Shown: positions 5,435 through 12,300 of the stretch, piece after piece | How the letters are laid out: each line of letters begins with the position of its first letter | Numbering within the stretch: the first letter of the stretch is position 1 | From: Candidatus Fermentibacterota bacterium | Lineage (GTDB): Bacteria > JAFGKV01 | DNA length: 13,126 nucleotides | Assembly: GCA_030620115.1 (NCBI GenBank) | Contig: JAUXFG010000104.1 | Location: 1 to 13,126 of the forward strand | Reading direction: 5' to 3' | Made by a program: the position numbers and the translations under genes | Notes under the pieces: generated by a model | The model's input: the letters and a program-made list of their open reading frames with translations, nothing else | The model's database searches: none | What the model was told of the DNA's origin: nothing

Positions 5435-8400
5435 CTTCCCATCCTCCCCATTCACCCATCCACCCTCAGTTTCTCGACGCAATCGTGGTGAGGTCCCCAG
5501 TTCGTAACGGCGCATCAGCCGCTGTACCTGCCTTCTATTAATGCTGAGTTTCCTTGCAGCCGCGGACACATTCCACCCTGTATCCTGCAATGCCTGAGTG
5601 ATATACCGTCGTTCCAGCGATCTGCGAGCTGCCAAGAGTGTCAGACCGGTCGAGGCGTTTTCGTGCTGAGCGGGTGAGGGACCCAGAGCCATGGAGAGCG
5701 TGTCGGTGGTGATGACCTTGCCGGGACAGAGTGCGATTGCCGCCTCGATTGCGTGCTCCAGCTCTCTCACGTTGCCCGGCCACTCGATGGAGCACAGGAG
5801 CGACACGGCATCCTCGGAGAAACGCCGGATCTCTTTGCCGAACTGTTCATTATACTTGTTCAGGAAATGCACCGCCAAGAGTGGTATGTCTTGCAGTCGT
5901 TCCCTGAGCGGAGGGACCTTGATGGTCACCACCTTGAGGCGATAGTAGAGATCCTCCCTGAAACGGCCCAAGAGCATTTCTTTCTCCAAAACCTTATTCG
6001 TTGCACAGATAACTCTTACGTCGACACGACGGGTCGTGGGCTGCCCTAACTGTTTCACCTCGCCGGTCTCCAAGACCCGCAGGAGCTTCGCCTGGAGGTC
6101 GGGACTCATGTCGGTTATTTCGTCGAGAAAGATCGTACCGCCGTCCGCCAGGAGAAAGAGCCCCTGGGCGGTTCTGACTGCTCCAGTAAAGGCGCCTCTA
6201 ACATAGCCGAATAGCTCGCTGTCGAGCAATGTGTCTGGCAGGGCGCTGCAGTTCACCGTGACAAATTTCCGTCTTGACCGCGGGCCGCTATAATGGATTG
6301 CCTTGGCGACAAGCTCCTTCCCAGTACCCGTCTCTCCCTGGATGACCACGGTCACCGGACTGCGCGCGACCGCAGTCATGGCGTTATAGACCAATTCCAT
6401 AGCAGGGCTGCGGCCGACCAGAGTATCAAAGGAATAGACAGTTCTCAGCTGGTCCTGGAGATACTTGTTCTCTTCTTCGAGCTCCTCCCTGAGCCTGAGG
6501 TTCTCCATGGCAATGGCTGCCTGATTCGCGAATGCGGTCAGGTATGAAACGTCCTCTTCAGTGAAGCGATGGCCAAGGTTGCATGAGTCAACATAGATCG
6601 TCCCAACGATCTGACCTCGTACTGGGAGTGGAACACACATGAAGCATGTGATGCGGTTCATCTTGATACTGTCCTGTTCGGAGAACCGGACATCATGCAG
6701 AGCGTCGGCTGCGAATACAGGGACACCGGCTCCGGCAACCTCCTTCACCACCGTCTCGCTGATCCGACGCGCATCGGTAATAGTGGCGCCGTCTATCTCA
6801 GTTTTGGCCCGGACCACGAGAGTGCCGCCATCTTTCTTCACCAAGATGATCAGTCCACGCTCTCCATGGATCGCATGAACGGCGAGATCCAAAACCTGGT
6901 CGAGGATCCCCTCTGAGCTCTGTGCTGAGTTCACGAGCGTCATCATCCGGTACACAGACGCGAGCTTCCGCGAGTCCGCCGAGGGCATGACGCCCCCCCC
7001 GGGAGTTGTGGAGGCGAGTTCATCCAGGAGGTCTTCTGCCTCCTTGATTCTAAGCCGGGCCCCTAAGCGTTGGAAGCCATGCTTTGCCTGGGACAAGTAC
7101 CGTTCAGCCGCTCGGAACCCTTTGACCGGTCCCCCACGCGCTAACCACCGCCCCACTTCCAGTCGTGCTAACGCTATTCCCTCAACTGATTCCGTTGCCT
7201 CCACAAGGTCGAGGCACTGCTTGAATGCTTGAGCCGTCTCTTCCGGTCTTCCCAAATCGGCCTTCGTCTTTCCGAGAGTGCGCAAGACCATGGCTTCGTC
7301 TACGGCGGCCAATTGCTCAAGCCGCTTTGCAGCCTGCTCTGCTGATTCAAGCGCTTTGTCTCGCCTGCCCTGGGCCGTCCTCAGCTCCGCCAGCTCACAA
7401 CGGGCGTGGAGAAGGGATCTCTCGTCCCCCGATCGCTCCAGAGCACGCATAGCTTCTTCCAGACAGCGTTCGGCTTGATCCAATTCGTCCTGTTCCCGTC
7501 GTAGCTTGGCAAAACCGCGCATGCAGTTCCCGAAGCATAAATCGTTGTCCAAATGTTGGGCCATCGCCTTGGCTTGAGTATACCAGCCTTCAGCTACATC
7601 AAGATCGCCGGTCGCCAGGAAATAGTCCCCAAGGTTGCTGGCAATGATCTGATTCAAGTTGCGGTTCCCTTTGCGCCTGGCCAAGGCCATTGCCTCCTTG
7701 AACCGCCCGAGTGCTTGCCCCCGTTCGCCCTCTGCGCTCAGCGATAGACCAAGGTTATTGAGAGCCGAACCAGCGGATCTCCACCGTCCGCATCCAAACG
7801 CAAGGCGGACGGATCTCTCAAAGAGAAGGGCCGCTTTGCGAGGGAATCCTGAGGCCAATTCGACCATACCCTGCATATTGCATGCTTGTGCTTGCCACGC
7901 CGCAGCACCTACCGACTCGAATCGCGACATGGCAGTGGCCAACGATTGACCCGCATCCGCATACTCTCCGAGACGCCTATGCAGAATGCCCAGGTTCAGG
8001 GCGCACCTGCCTGCGTCGAGGGTATCACCAGCCTTCTCGCGAAGGCCATAGCTCGACTCAAGATGGATCCGTGCCTCCTCCAGCCTCCCTTGCATGAGGA
8101 GTGCGACGCCAAGGGTATTCTCCGTCTTGCTTCGCAGTTGGTCGTCGGAAGCACTATCGATCTGCTCAAGACAGGATCGAGCGTACTCTTCAGCTTCTCC
8201 CCACCTACGTCCTTCCGCAGCCACGTGGGCTGCCGCGGCCAGGGCCTCCGAACGGACAGCCTTCGAAAGTGAAGACATTCCTAAGACCCGCTGCAGATGC
8301 TTGGTCGATTCGTCTTGCTTCCCCTCCGCCGCCAATGCCTTGGCATATGAGAGCTCTAGCATTGCGCGGTCGTCGGCCGGGAGCCCTTGCGCGGATAGAC

Positions 8401-10534
8401 AATCAAACAGCCGCGCAAACAGATTACATGCAGAAGACCATTGGCCCAGGGCCATGTGGCATGCGGCCTGCCCTTTCAGCACGTCAAGCTCTCGTTCACT
8501 CTCATGATCTGCCACACACCTTTCGGCCAAACCGAAGAGCTGCAAGGCGCGCGAATATCGCTGCTCCTTCAATGCGGCGTCTGCCACTTCCGCCCCACGC
8601 TCGAATGCCTCTGTTCGCCTTCCCGAGCCCGCCAGATGATGCACGAGAGCGCTCGTCCATGATGGGTCATCAGGCCACCGGGTTTGAATCACTCGTGCGG
8701 CCTTGGCGTGAAGCTCCACGCGCTCCTTCTCGCTGAAAACAGATGCGGCGGGACCGGCGAGGAGACCGTGCCTCAGCGCCCAACCACTCCCGGTCTGAAC
8801 GATCAGCTCCCGCTCCAAAAGGGTTCTCAGGATGACCATGAGGTCTGGGATGCTGTCTCCGGATATCTCCTCGATAACCTCTCTTGGAACCTGGGCACCC
8901 AGTAAGGCCATGATCCCAAGCACTCGATGCTCCATGGGATTGAGGGATCGCAGCTTGGAATCCACGACCCAGGTCATGGCAGCCGACAGAGCTTCCGGAT
9001 CCGGCAGTGCTTCAGTTATCCACATGCCGTCGCGGCGTTTGAGAAAGCCCTGTATGACAAGCTGCCTAACGACCTCGCATGCGAGGCCTGGGTTGCCCCC
9101 TGATGAGTCATAGAGAAGATCGATGACGTCAGAGTCGACTTCGTCAACGCTGAGCTGAGAGGCAACGAGTTGCTTCGTCTCCTCTCTGGTGAAGGATCTG
9201 AAGCTAATCCTACGTACATGAGGAAGAGCGAGCAAATTCGGGATTGCCGCCTGTAGAATTCGCAAACCCTCCCTGTCAAGAGAGGCTAGCAGGAGCAGCC
9301 GCTCGGTTGCGACTAATGGAACCACGGATTTCAGGAATTCAAGCACCGAGTTATCGGAGCAATTTACATCATCAAGTAAGACCACAAGGTGTTGGTTCCC
9401 GGCCAAGATGCGCGAAGCCTCGATGAACACTCTCGCTCGCCGGCCCGTGAGAGCGGAACGCGTGGCATCATCAGCGACTATCAATCTGTTCTCCCCTGCG
9501 AGCATCTTGATTCTGCGCATAAGCTCTTCGGCGGCCTCAGCCTGGGGCGGATTGGCTGCACAGCTTATGAATAGCTGGGTCTTTCCTCGTATCCCCAGGT
9601 CCAGTTCCAGCCTCCGTAGGAACGTAGATTTCCCTATGTCCTCTTCGCCAACGACGAGTGCCACGCTTCCTTGGCCCTTGGCAGCCAACCCCTCCAACTG
9701 TCTCACAAACGACCATGCTCGGTGCCTACCAATCCAAGCAGGCTCTCCAAGCTGGGGTGGGTCAACAGCGGTGTCGCCGGCTATCGCCGCATGTTGTTCT
9801 ACTGACTGGAGTCTTCTTAACGGCTCCTTTGCCAGAAGCTGCATAACGAGCTCCGCCAGTGTGCTTGACACGGAGGGGTTGAGCACACGGGGATCCACGG
9901 GGTCCTCCGCAAGATGAGCCTCCACAACTGATCGTAAATCTTCACCCTGAAACACGGGTTGGCCGGTAATGACCTCGTAAATGGACGCGCCCAGGGAGTA
10001 GAGGTCAGAACGATAGTCGAGCGCTTCCCCTCTGAGCACTTCTGGAGCAGCGTAGGCCAGCGTTCCGGAGAACCCTTCTGATTGAGTCCCTGCTTTTCTC
10101 CAGAGCCCAAAATCGGTGAGCTTGGCTTTGAGAATCGCCCCTTCAGATCCGCGCTCCACGAGGATGTTGGCTGGCTTCAGGTCTCCATGGCATACTCCCC
10201 TGGCATGGGCTACATGGAGTGCGTGGGAGATCCCATGGAGGAGGTGCAGCAGCGTCTCCTCACCATGGGAGAGATAGGCCTCGCGCAGAGTCGGGCCATC
10301 TACATACTCCATGGTCAGGTAGGGTTTCTCGCCACCGAAAAAAGCGTCGAGGATCTTTACGATATTGGGATGACGAAGGTCGGCCCAAACCCGCACCCCT
10401 TCGGGATCCGGAGGTTCCTTCAGGATCTTGACTGCAACCGTGGCCTGATTCCAAGAATCTCGTGCTCGATACACAGCCCCCTGTTGGCCTTCAGCCAGAA
10501 GCTCAACAAGCTCATACCGACCAGACAGTAGCAT
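5393..10534 (-). CDS. Giant Ser/Thr kinase - STAND-like ATPase - TPR - GAF - sigma-54 activator (Fis-type HTH)
   Basis: The protein has 1713 residues. ATG 10534 is preceded by AGAGGA with a 6-nt spacer. Residues 5-250 are a Hanks-type kinase: loop AEGQQGAVY, Lys36 (VAVK), HGDLKPAN (Asp118, a non-RD kinase), DFG 141-143 and APE 163-165. Residues 265-600 form a STAND/AAA_16-like ATPase with Walker A GEEDIGKST (296-304) and LLDD near 387. Residues about 630-1170 are TPR helices. A GAF domain spans about 1195-1345, followed by a short coiled coil. The sigma-54 AAA+ domain (1370-1610) has Walker A GETGTGKE (1400-1407), intact GAFTGA (1447-1452), FLDE (1469-1472), FREDLYYRL and WPGNVREL. The Fis-type HTH is at 1635-1678. 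It should hydrolyse ATP to open sigma-54 promoters, with input through kinase, TPR and GAF rather than a receiver domain. The last ~23 residues come from intergenic repeat DNA. Confidence 0.93.
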   Translation of the reverse strand: MLLSGRYELVELLAEGQQGAVYRARDSWNQATVAVKILKEPPDPEGVRVWADLRHPNIVKILDAFFGGEKPYLTMEYVDGPTLREAYLSHGEETLLHLLHGISHALHVAHARGVCHGDLKPANILVERGSEGAILKAKLTDFGLWRKAGTQSEGFSGTLAYAAPEVLRGEALDYRSDLYSLGASIYEVITGQPVFQGEDLRSVVEAHLAEDPVDPRVLNPSVSSTLAELVMQLLAKEPLRRLQSVEQHAAIAGDTAVDPPQLGEPAWIGRHRAWSFVRQLEGLAAKGQGSVALVVGEEDIGKSTFLRRLELDLGIRGKTQLFISCAANPPQAEAAEELMRRIKMLAGENRLIVADDATRSALTGRRARVFIEASRILAGNQHLVVLLDDVNCSDNSVLEFLKSVVPLVATERLLLLASLDREGLRILQAAIPNLLALPHVRRISFRSFTREETKQLVASQLSVDEVDSDVIDLLYDSSGGNPGLACEVVRQLVIQGFLKRRDGMWITEALPDPEALSAAMTWVVDSKLRSLNPMEHRVLGIMALLGAQVPREVIEEISGDSIPDLMVILRTLLERELIVQTGSGWALRHGLLAGPAASVFSEKERVELHAKAARVIQTRWPDDPSWTSALVHHLAGSGRRTEAFERGAEVADAALKEQRYSRALQLFGLAERCVADHESERELDVLKGQAACHMALGQWSSACNLFARLFDCLSAQGLPADDRAMLELSYAKALAAEGKQDESTKHLQRVLGMSSLSKAVRSEALAAAAHVAAEGRRWGEAEEYARSCLEQIDSASDDQLRSKTENTLGVALLMQGRLEEARIHLESSYGLREKAGDTLDAGRCALNLGILHRRLGEYADAGQSLATAMSRFESVGAAAWQAQACNMQGMVELASGFPRKAALLFERSVRLAFGCGRWRSAGSALNNLGLSLSAEGERGQALGRFKEAMALARRKGNRNLNQIIASNLGDYFLATGDLDVAEGWYTQAKAMAQHLDNDLCFGNCMRGFAKLRREQDELDQAERCLEEAMRALERSGDERSLLHARCELAELRTAQGRRDKALESAEQAAKRLEQLAAVDEAMVLRTLGKTKADLGRPEETAQAFKQCLDLVEATESVEGIALARLEVGRWLARGGPVKGFRAAERYLSQAKHGFQRLGARLRIKEAEDLLDELASTTPGGGVMPSADSRKLASVYRMMTLVNSAQSSEGILDQVLDLAVHAIHGERGLIILVKKDGGTLVVRAKTEIDGATITDARRISETVVKEVAGAGVPVFAADALHDVRFSEQDSIKMNRITCFMCVPLPVRGQIVGTIYVDSCNLGHRFTEEDVSYLTAFANQAAIAMENLRLREELEEENKYLQDQLRTVYSFDTLVGRSPAMELVYNAMTAVARSPVTVVIQGETGTGKELVAKAIHYSGPRSRRKFVTVNCSALPDTLLDSELFGYVRGAFTGAVRTAQGLFLLADGGTIFLDEITDMSPDLQAKLLRVLETGEVKQLGQPTTRRVDVRVICATNKVLEKEMLLGRFREDLYYRLKVVTIKVPPLRERLQDIPLLAVHFLNKYNEQFGKEIRRFSEDAVSLLCSIEWPGNVRELEHAIEAAIALCPGKVITTDTLSMALGPSPAQHENASTGLTLLAARRSLERRYITQALQDTGWNVSAAARKLSINRRQVQRLMRRYELGTSPRLRRETEGGWVNGEDGKMGRGEKRAMSVQR

Positions 10535-10575
10535 ACGAAATCCTCTCTCCTCGTCGCGTCAACACTCCAGCTCAA

Positions 10576-10595
10576 GCCAGCCCTTCGGGCCGGGA
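10576..10595 (-). other. GC-rich hairpin in the leader of the giant regulator gene
   Basis: Read on the minus strand, CCGGCCC-GAA-GGGCTGG forms a 7-bp stem (one G-U pair) with a tight loop, about 40-60 nt before ATG 10534. It could be a leader stem or a remnant palindrome. No terminator U-run follows, and no riboswitch class is recognised. Borders are approximate. Confidence 0.35.
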
Positions 10596-10689
10596 GGACA
10601 GATGGCAGTGGACAGATGACAGACTTGGCATCTAATACCGGTCCTTTCCAGACTCAAACACAATCAATGGCATCAAGCGTCCTTGGAGT

Positions 10690-10735
10690 GCGCAAGCCAC
10701 GCTTGCGCTTTCAGAGGCGGGAGCCACGCTCCCGC
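10690..10735. repeat. Two adjacent hairpins with identical loop and different stems
   Basis: GCGCAAGC-CAC-GCTTGCGC (10690-10708) and GCGGGAGC-CAC-GCTCCCGC (10717-10735) each have a perfect 8-bp stem and the same CAC loop. The stems differ at the third and fourth to fifth pairs with matching changes on both arms. The spacer is 8 nt. They are REP-like palindromic units in the otherwise empty region between the divergent giant regulator and microprotein genes (10535-11273). Confidence 0.7.
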
Positions 10736-10813
10736 ACACGAACAATCTCGTCCGCCTTCTTCCCGACGGCAGGATGACCGGCATCTCGCCCGCATCCACT
10801 AAGCGCCTACCAC

Positions 10814-10852
10814 TGTCATTCTGAGTGAGTGAAGCGAGCGAAGAATCTCTCC
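10814..10852. repeat. Half copy of the CATTCTGAG inverted-repeat element
   Basis: The left arm TGTCATTCTGAG (10814-10825) is followed by a variant middle and GCGAAGAATCTCTCC, as in the copies at 132 and 12987. The heptamers and the right arm are absent. The middle differs (TGAGTGAAGCGAGCGAAG), so this is an older or independently derived half element. Confidence 0.7.
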
Positions 10853-10912
10853 TGCTTCTTATTCAACCTAGCCCTCGTCCAACTCCTCAAGGAACTCGGG
10901 CATCCAACCTTC

Positions 10913-10932
10913 TCCCCCTTTGCAAAGGGGGA
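10913..10932. repeat. 20-bp perfect palindrome with adjacent imperfect hairpin
   Basis: TCCCCCTTTGCAAAGGGGGA reads identically on both strands. About 20 nt further on, CACCG..CATAG and CTATG..CGGTG form an imperfect stem, and the text resumes with GAGGGGATTTCTC. Blocks of this wording recur between genes in many bacterial genomes, and no transcript role is evident here. Confidence 0.6.
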
Positions 10933-11089
10933 TCAAGGCCACCGGCTCATAGAGCCTATGGCTCGGTGAGGGGATTTCTCCGAGACCGCGCTAGTCGATT
11001 GAGAAGTAACCGCCTCGATGAGAAACCCCTCCTCGCTTCAGTCTTGCCACAAACTCAGAATCGCCAACCTTTCTCATTATGTCAACGGC

Positions 11090-11106
11090 TGCGACAGTTT
11101 GTCGCA
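11090..11106. promoter_or_regulatory. Perfect 7-3-7 palindrome, candidate enhancer (UAS) site
   Basis: TGCGACA-GTT-TGTCGCA is an exact dyad. Its centre lies about 110 bp upstream of the start predicted from the sigma-54-type promoter at 11182-11197, the distance at which Fis-type enhancer-binding proteins usually bind. The giant activator encoded next door is a natural candidate ligand, but this is inference. No second copy was seen before the other sigma-54-type promoter at 12171. Confidence 0.45.
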
Positions 11107-11181
11107 CGAACACAATAACCCATTCGCGGGTATCTAGGTCAAGAGCAATCGACATCAAGAGATACGCGTCGCCCGATCGGT

Positions 11182-11197
11182 TGGCCTCTTTCCTGCA
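11182..11197 (+). promoter_or_regulatory. Candidate sigma-54 (-24/-12) promoter for the secreted microprotein
   Basis: TGGCCTCTTTCCTGCA has GG at 11183-11184 and GC at 11195-11196 with exactly 10 nt between, and keeps TTGGC and TGCA of the consensus. The predicted start is near 11208, giving a leader of about 66 nt to ATG 11274. The ACG part of TGGCACG is not conserved, so the match is moderate. Confidence 0.5.
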
Positions 11198-11273
11198 ATC
11201 TAAATATGAGAGAATGCATCATATAGAAGCATGTTCACGTGGTCTGCGGCAGGCTCTCAAGAGGAGGTCCCTC

Positions 11274-11513
11274 ATGTCCATCCGTTCATTCCAATCCAGG
11301 TCAGTCGCCCTATTCATGGCCGTGTTATTGGCGACAGTGATGTTCGCAGCATCGCCCGCAGTTGCTGATGGTAATGGCACAGGGGACGATGATCCGTCAC
11401 CAGGCAGCATTGGTCCGGGCGATCATGGATATCGTTCGGCACTCCAGAGCGCAGAGGATCTGGCGTGGTGGGTAGATGCTACCAATGCACTATGCTTCAT
11501 GTTCTTGCGGTAA
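11274..11513 (+). CDS. Secreted microprotein (79 aa), unknown family
   Basis: The frame is open upstream, but ATG 11274 is chosen because GAGGAGGT lies 6 nt before it and a complete signal peptide starts there. That peptide has Arg4 and Arg9, then a hydrophobic core (VALFMAVLLATVMFAA, about 11-26) and SPAVA-DG cleavage near residue 31. The mature peptide of about 48 residues begins acidic and Gly/Pro-rich (DGNGTGDDDPSPGSIGPGD). It ends amphipathic and aromatic (AEDLAWWVDATNALCFMFLR), with one Cys at 74. I recognise no family. The gene stands alone, with a sigma-54-type promoter before it and a strong terminator after it, which supports a real regulated transcript. A secreted signal, a bacteriocin-like peptide or an envelope component all remain possible. 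Confidence 0.7.
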   Translation: MSIRSFQSRSVALFMAVLLATVMFAASPAVADGNGTGDDDPSPGSIGPGDHGYRSALQSAEDLAWWVDATNALCFMFLR

Positions 11514-11583
11514 CGGGCTCTGAATTCGATCAAGTCTGACAACCAATTCATGTGCGCATCGAGGCATGCGGGGAGGTAAAGGT

Positions 11584-11633
11584 GATGATGCGACGTTCTG
11601 CCGCATCTGCGTCAAAACGTCGCATCATCTTTT
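11584..11633 (+). terminator. Intrinsic terminator after the microprotein gene
   Basis: The 14-bp arms GATGATGCGACGTT (11584-11597) and AACGTCGCATCATC (11616-11629) are exact complements with an 18-nt loop, and TTTT follows at 11630-11633. It sits 70 nt after the stop codon on the same strand. The arm contains TGCGAC/GTCGCA, the outer half-sites also found in the palindrome at 11090-11106. Confidence 0.85.
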
Positions 11634-11654
11634 CTCGTCACCAAAACCATTCAA

Positions 11655-11810
11655 GATTGAGAATTAGGAACTCAGAACTGGCCGCAGCTCAATAGCTCAT
11701 CAGCTTCCCCAAAACTTCATCGGTAGTCCCGCCGACGGCGGGATCGGGAGCCTTGTCGCTTCCCTCAGGAATATTGCATCTCTGGAGGAACGTCCGCCAG
11801 CTGGCGGATC
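11655..11810. repeat. Repeat island, left part: AT-rich cassette and two perfect palindromes
   Basis: AGATTGAGAATTAGGAACTC followed by GGCCGCA (11655-11687) resembles the block at 12121-12163. TCCCGCCG-A-CGGCGGGA (11727-11743) and TCCGCCAGCTGGCGGA (11793-11808) are perfect dyads. No gene is seen between 11514 and 12300 on either strand; the short open frames here are repeat translations. Confidence 0.65.
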
Positions 11811-11885
11811 GTGGCGCAGGTCAGTGGCGCAGGTCAGTGGCGCAGGTCAGTGGCGCAGGTCAGTGGCGCAGGTCAGTGGCGCAGG
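11811..11885. repeat. 13-bp tandem repeat, five full units plus ten bases
   Basis: The unit GTGGCGCAGGTCA starts at 11811, 11824, 11837, 11850 and 11863 without a mismatch, then a partial unit follows (11876-11885). Perfect identity suggests recent slippage expansion. The last GTGGCGCAGG runs into CGTCCCTGCCTGCG, so the array seems to have grown from the left arm of a GCAGG/CCTGC palindromic element. Confidence 0.9.
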
Positions 11886-11943
11886 CGTCCCTGCCTGCGA
11901 TCTTCCCCTGCCTGCGATCCTCCCTGCCTGCCTGCCTGCGATC
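11886..11943. repeat. CCTGCCTGCGATC degenerate repeat cluster
   Basis: CCTGCCTGCGATC occurs three times, with extra CCTG units before the last one. These segments are complementary to the GCAGG ends of the 13-bp array, so the two parts together could fold into a large cruciform. Confidence 0.6.
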
Positions 11944-12000
11944 TCTCCGTATCGATCTTCTACTGCCATGACTGAGCGTGGCCCTCCAGCATCCTCTGCT

Positions 12001-12163
12001 CAACGCTGAACGCTGCACGCTCTCTTCTTCCCCCATCTCCTCCCCACTTCGACGTTGGACGTTCGATGTTGAATGTTCGATGTTTCCCTCCCCAATCTCT
12101 CCACCCCCCTTCTCCCCCAATTCTGAATTAAGAATTCAAAATTGCCATTGGCCATTGGCCGCA
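12001..12163. repeat. Heptamer arrays and AT-rich cassette
   Basis: CAACGCT/GAACGCT units are at 12001-12021. A second heptamer family (GACGTTG, GACGTTC, GATGTTG, AATGTTC, GATGTT) runs from 12050 to 12084. TGAATT-AAG-AATTCA (12124-12138) is a dyad, and CCATTGG is doubled at 12145-12160. All are period-7 or palindromic noncoding text, lying just upstream of the sigma-54-type promoter at 12171. Confidence 0.7.
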
Positions 12164-12170
12164 GGCCCGA

Positions 12171-12186
12171 TGGCACGGTATCTGCA
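12171..12186 (+). promoter_or_regulatory. Near-consensus sigma-54 (-24/-12) promoter for the STAS-like gene
   Basis: TGGCACGGTATCTGCA matches TGGCACG-N4-TTGCA at 11 of 12 fixed positions. GG at 12172-12173 and GC at 12184-12185 are exactly 10 nt apart. The predicted start is near 12197, leaving a leader of about 104 nt to ATG 12301. It is the best sigma-54-type site seen in the window. Confidence 0.7.
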
Positions 12187-12300
12187 TACACATATCTCGC
12201 TGCTGGGTCAGCCCACGAGATAATTCGCCCCAAGGGTTGGCTTTGTCTCTGAGCGGATGTGCTGCCTTTTCAAGATACAACGCTTCGTTAGGAGGCGCTC

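Noticed and set aside
8101-8736. Long plus-strand open frames (for example 8101-8736 and 4294-4944)
   Set aside because: They lie antisense to well-supported domains of the regulator and porin, lack ribosome sites, and read as Arg/Ser/Pro-rich shadow sequence.
10825-11118. 97-residue plus-strand open frame in the gap before the microprotein gene
   Set aside because: It is a translation of repeat text (half element and CCCCCTTTG palindrome), with no ribosome site.
11079-11273. Longer N-terminus for the secreted microprotein starting at ATG 11079
   Set aside because: It has no ribosome site, would run through the candidate UAS and promoter, and would bury the signal peptide. ATG 11274 has GAGGAGGT 6 nt upstream.
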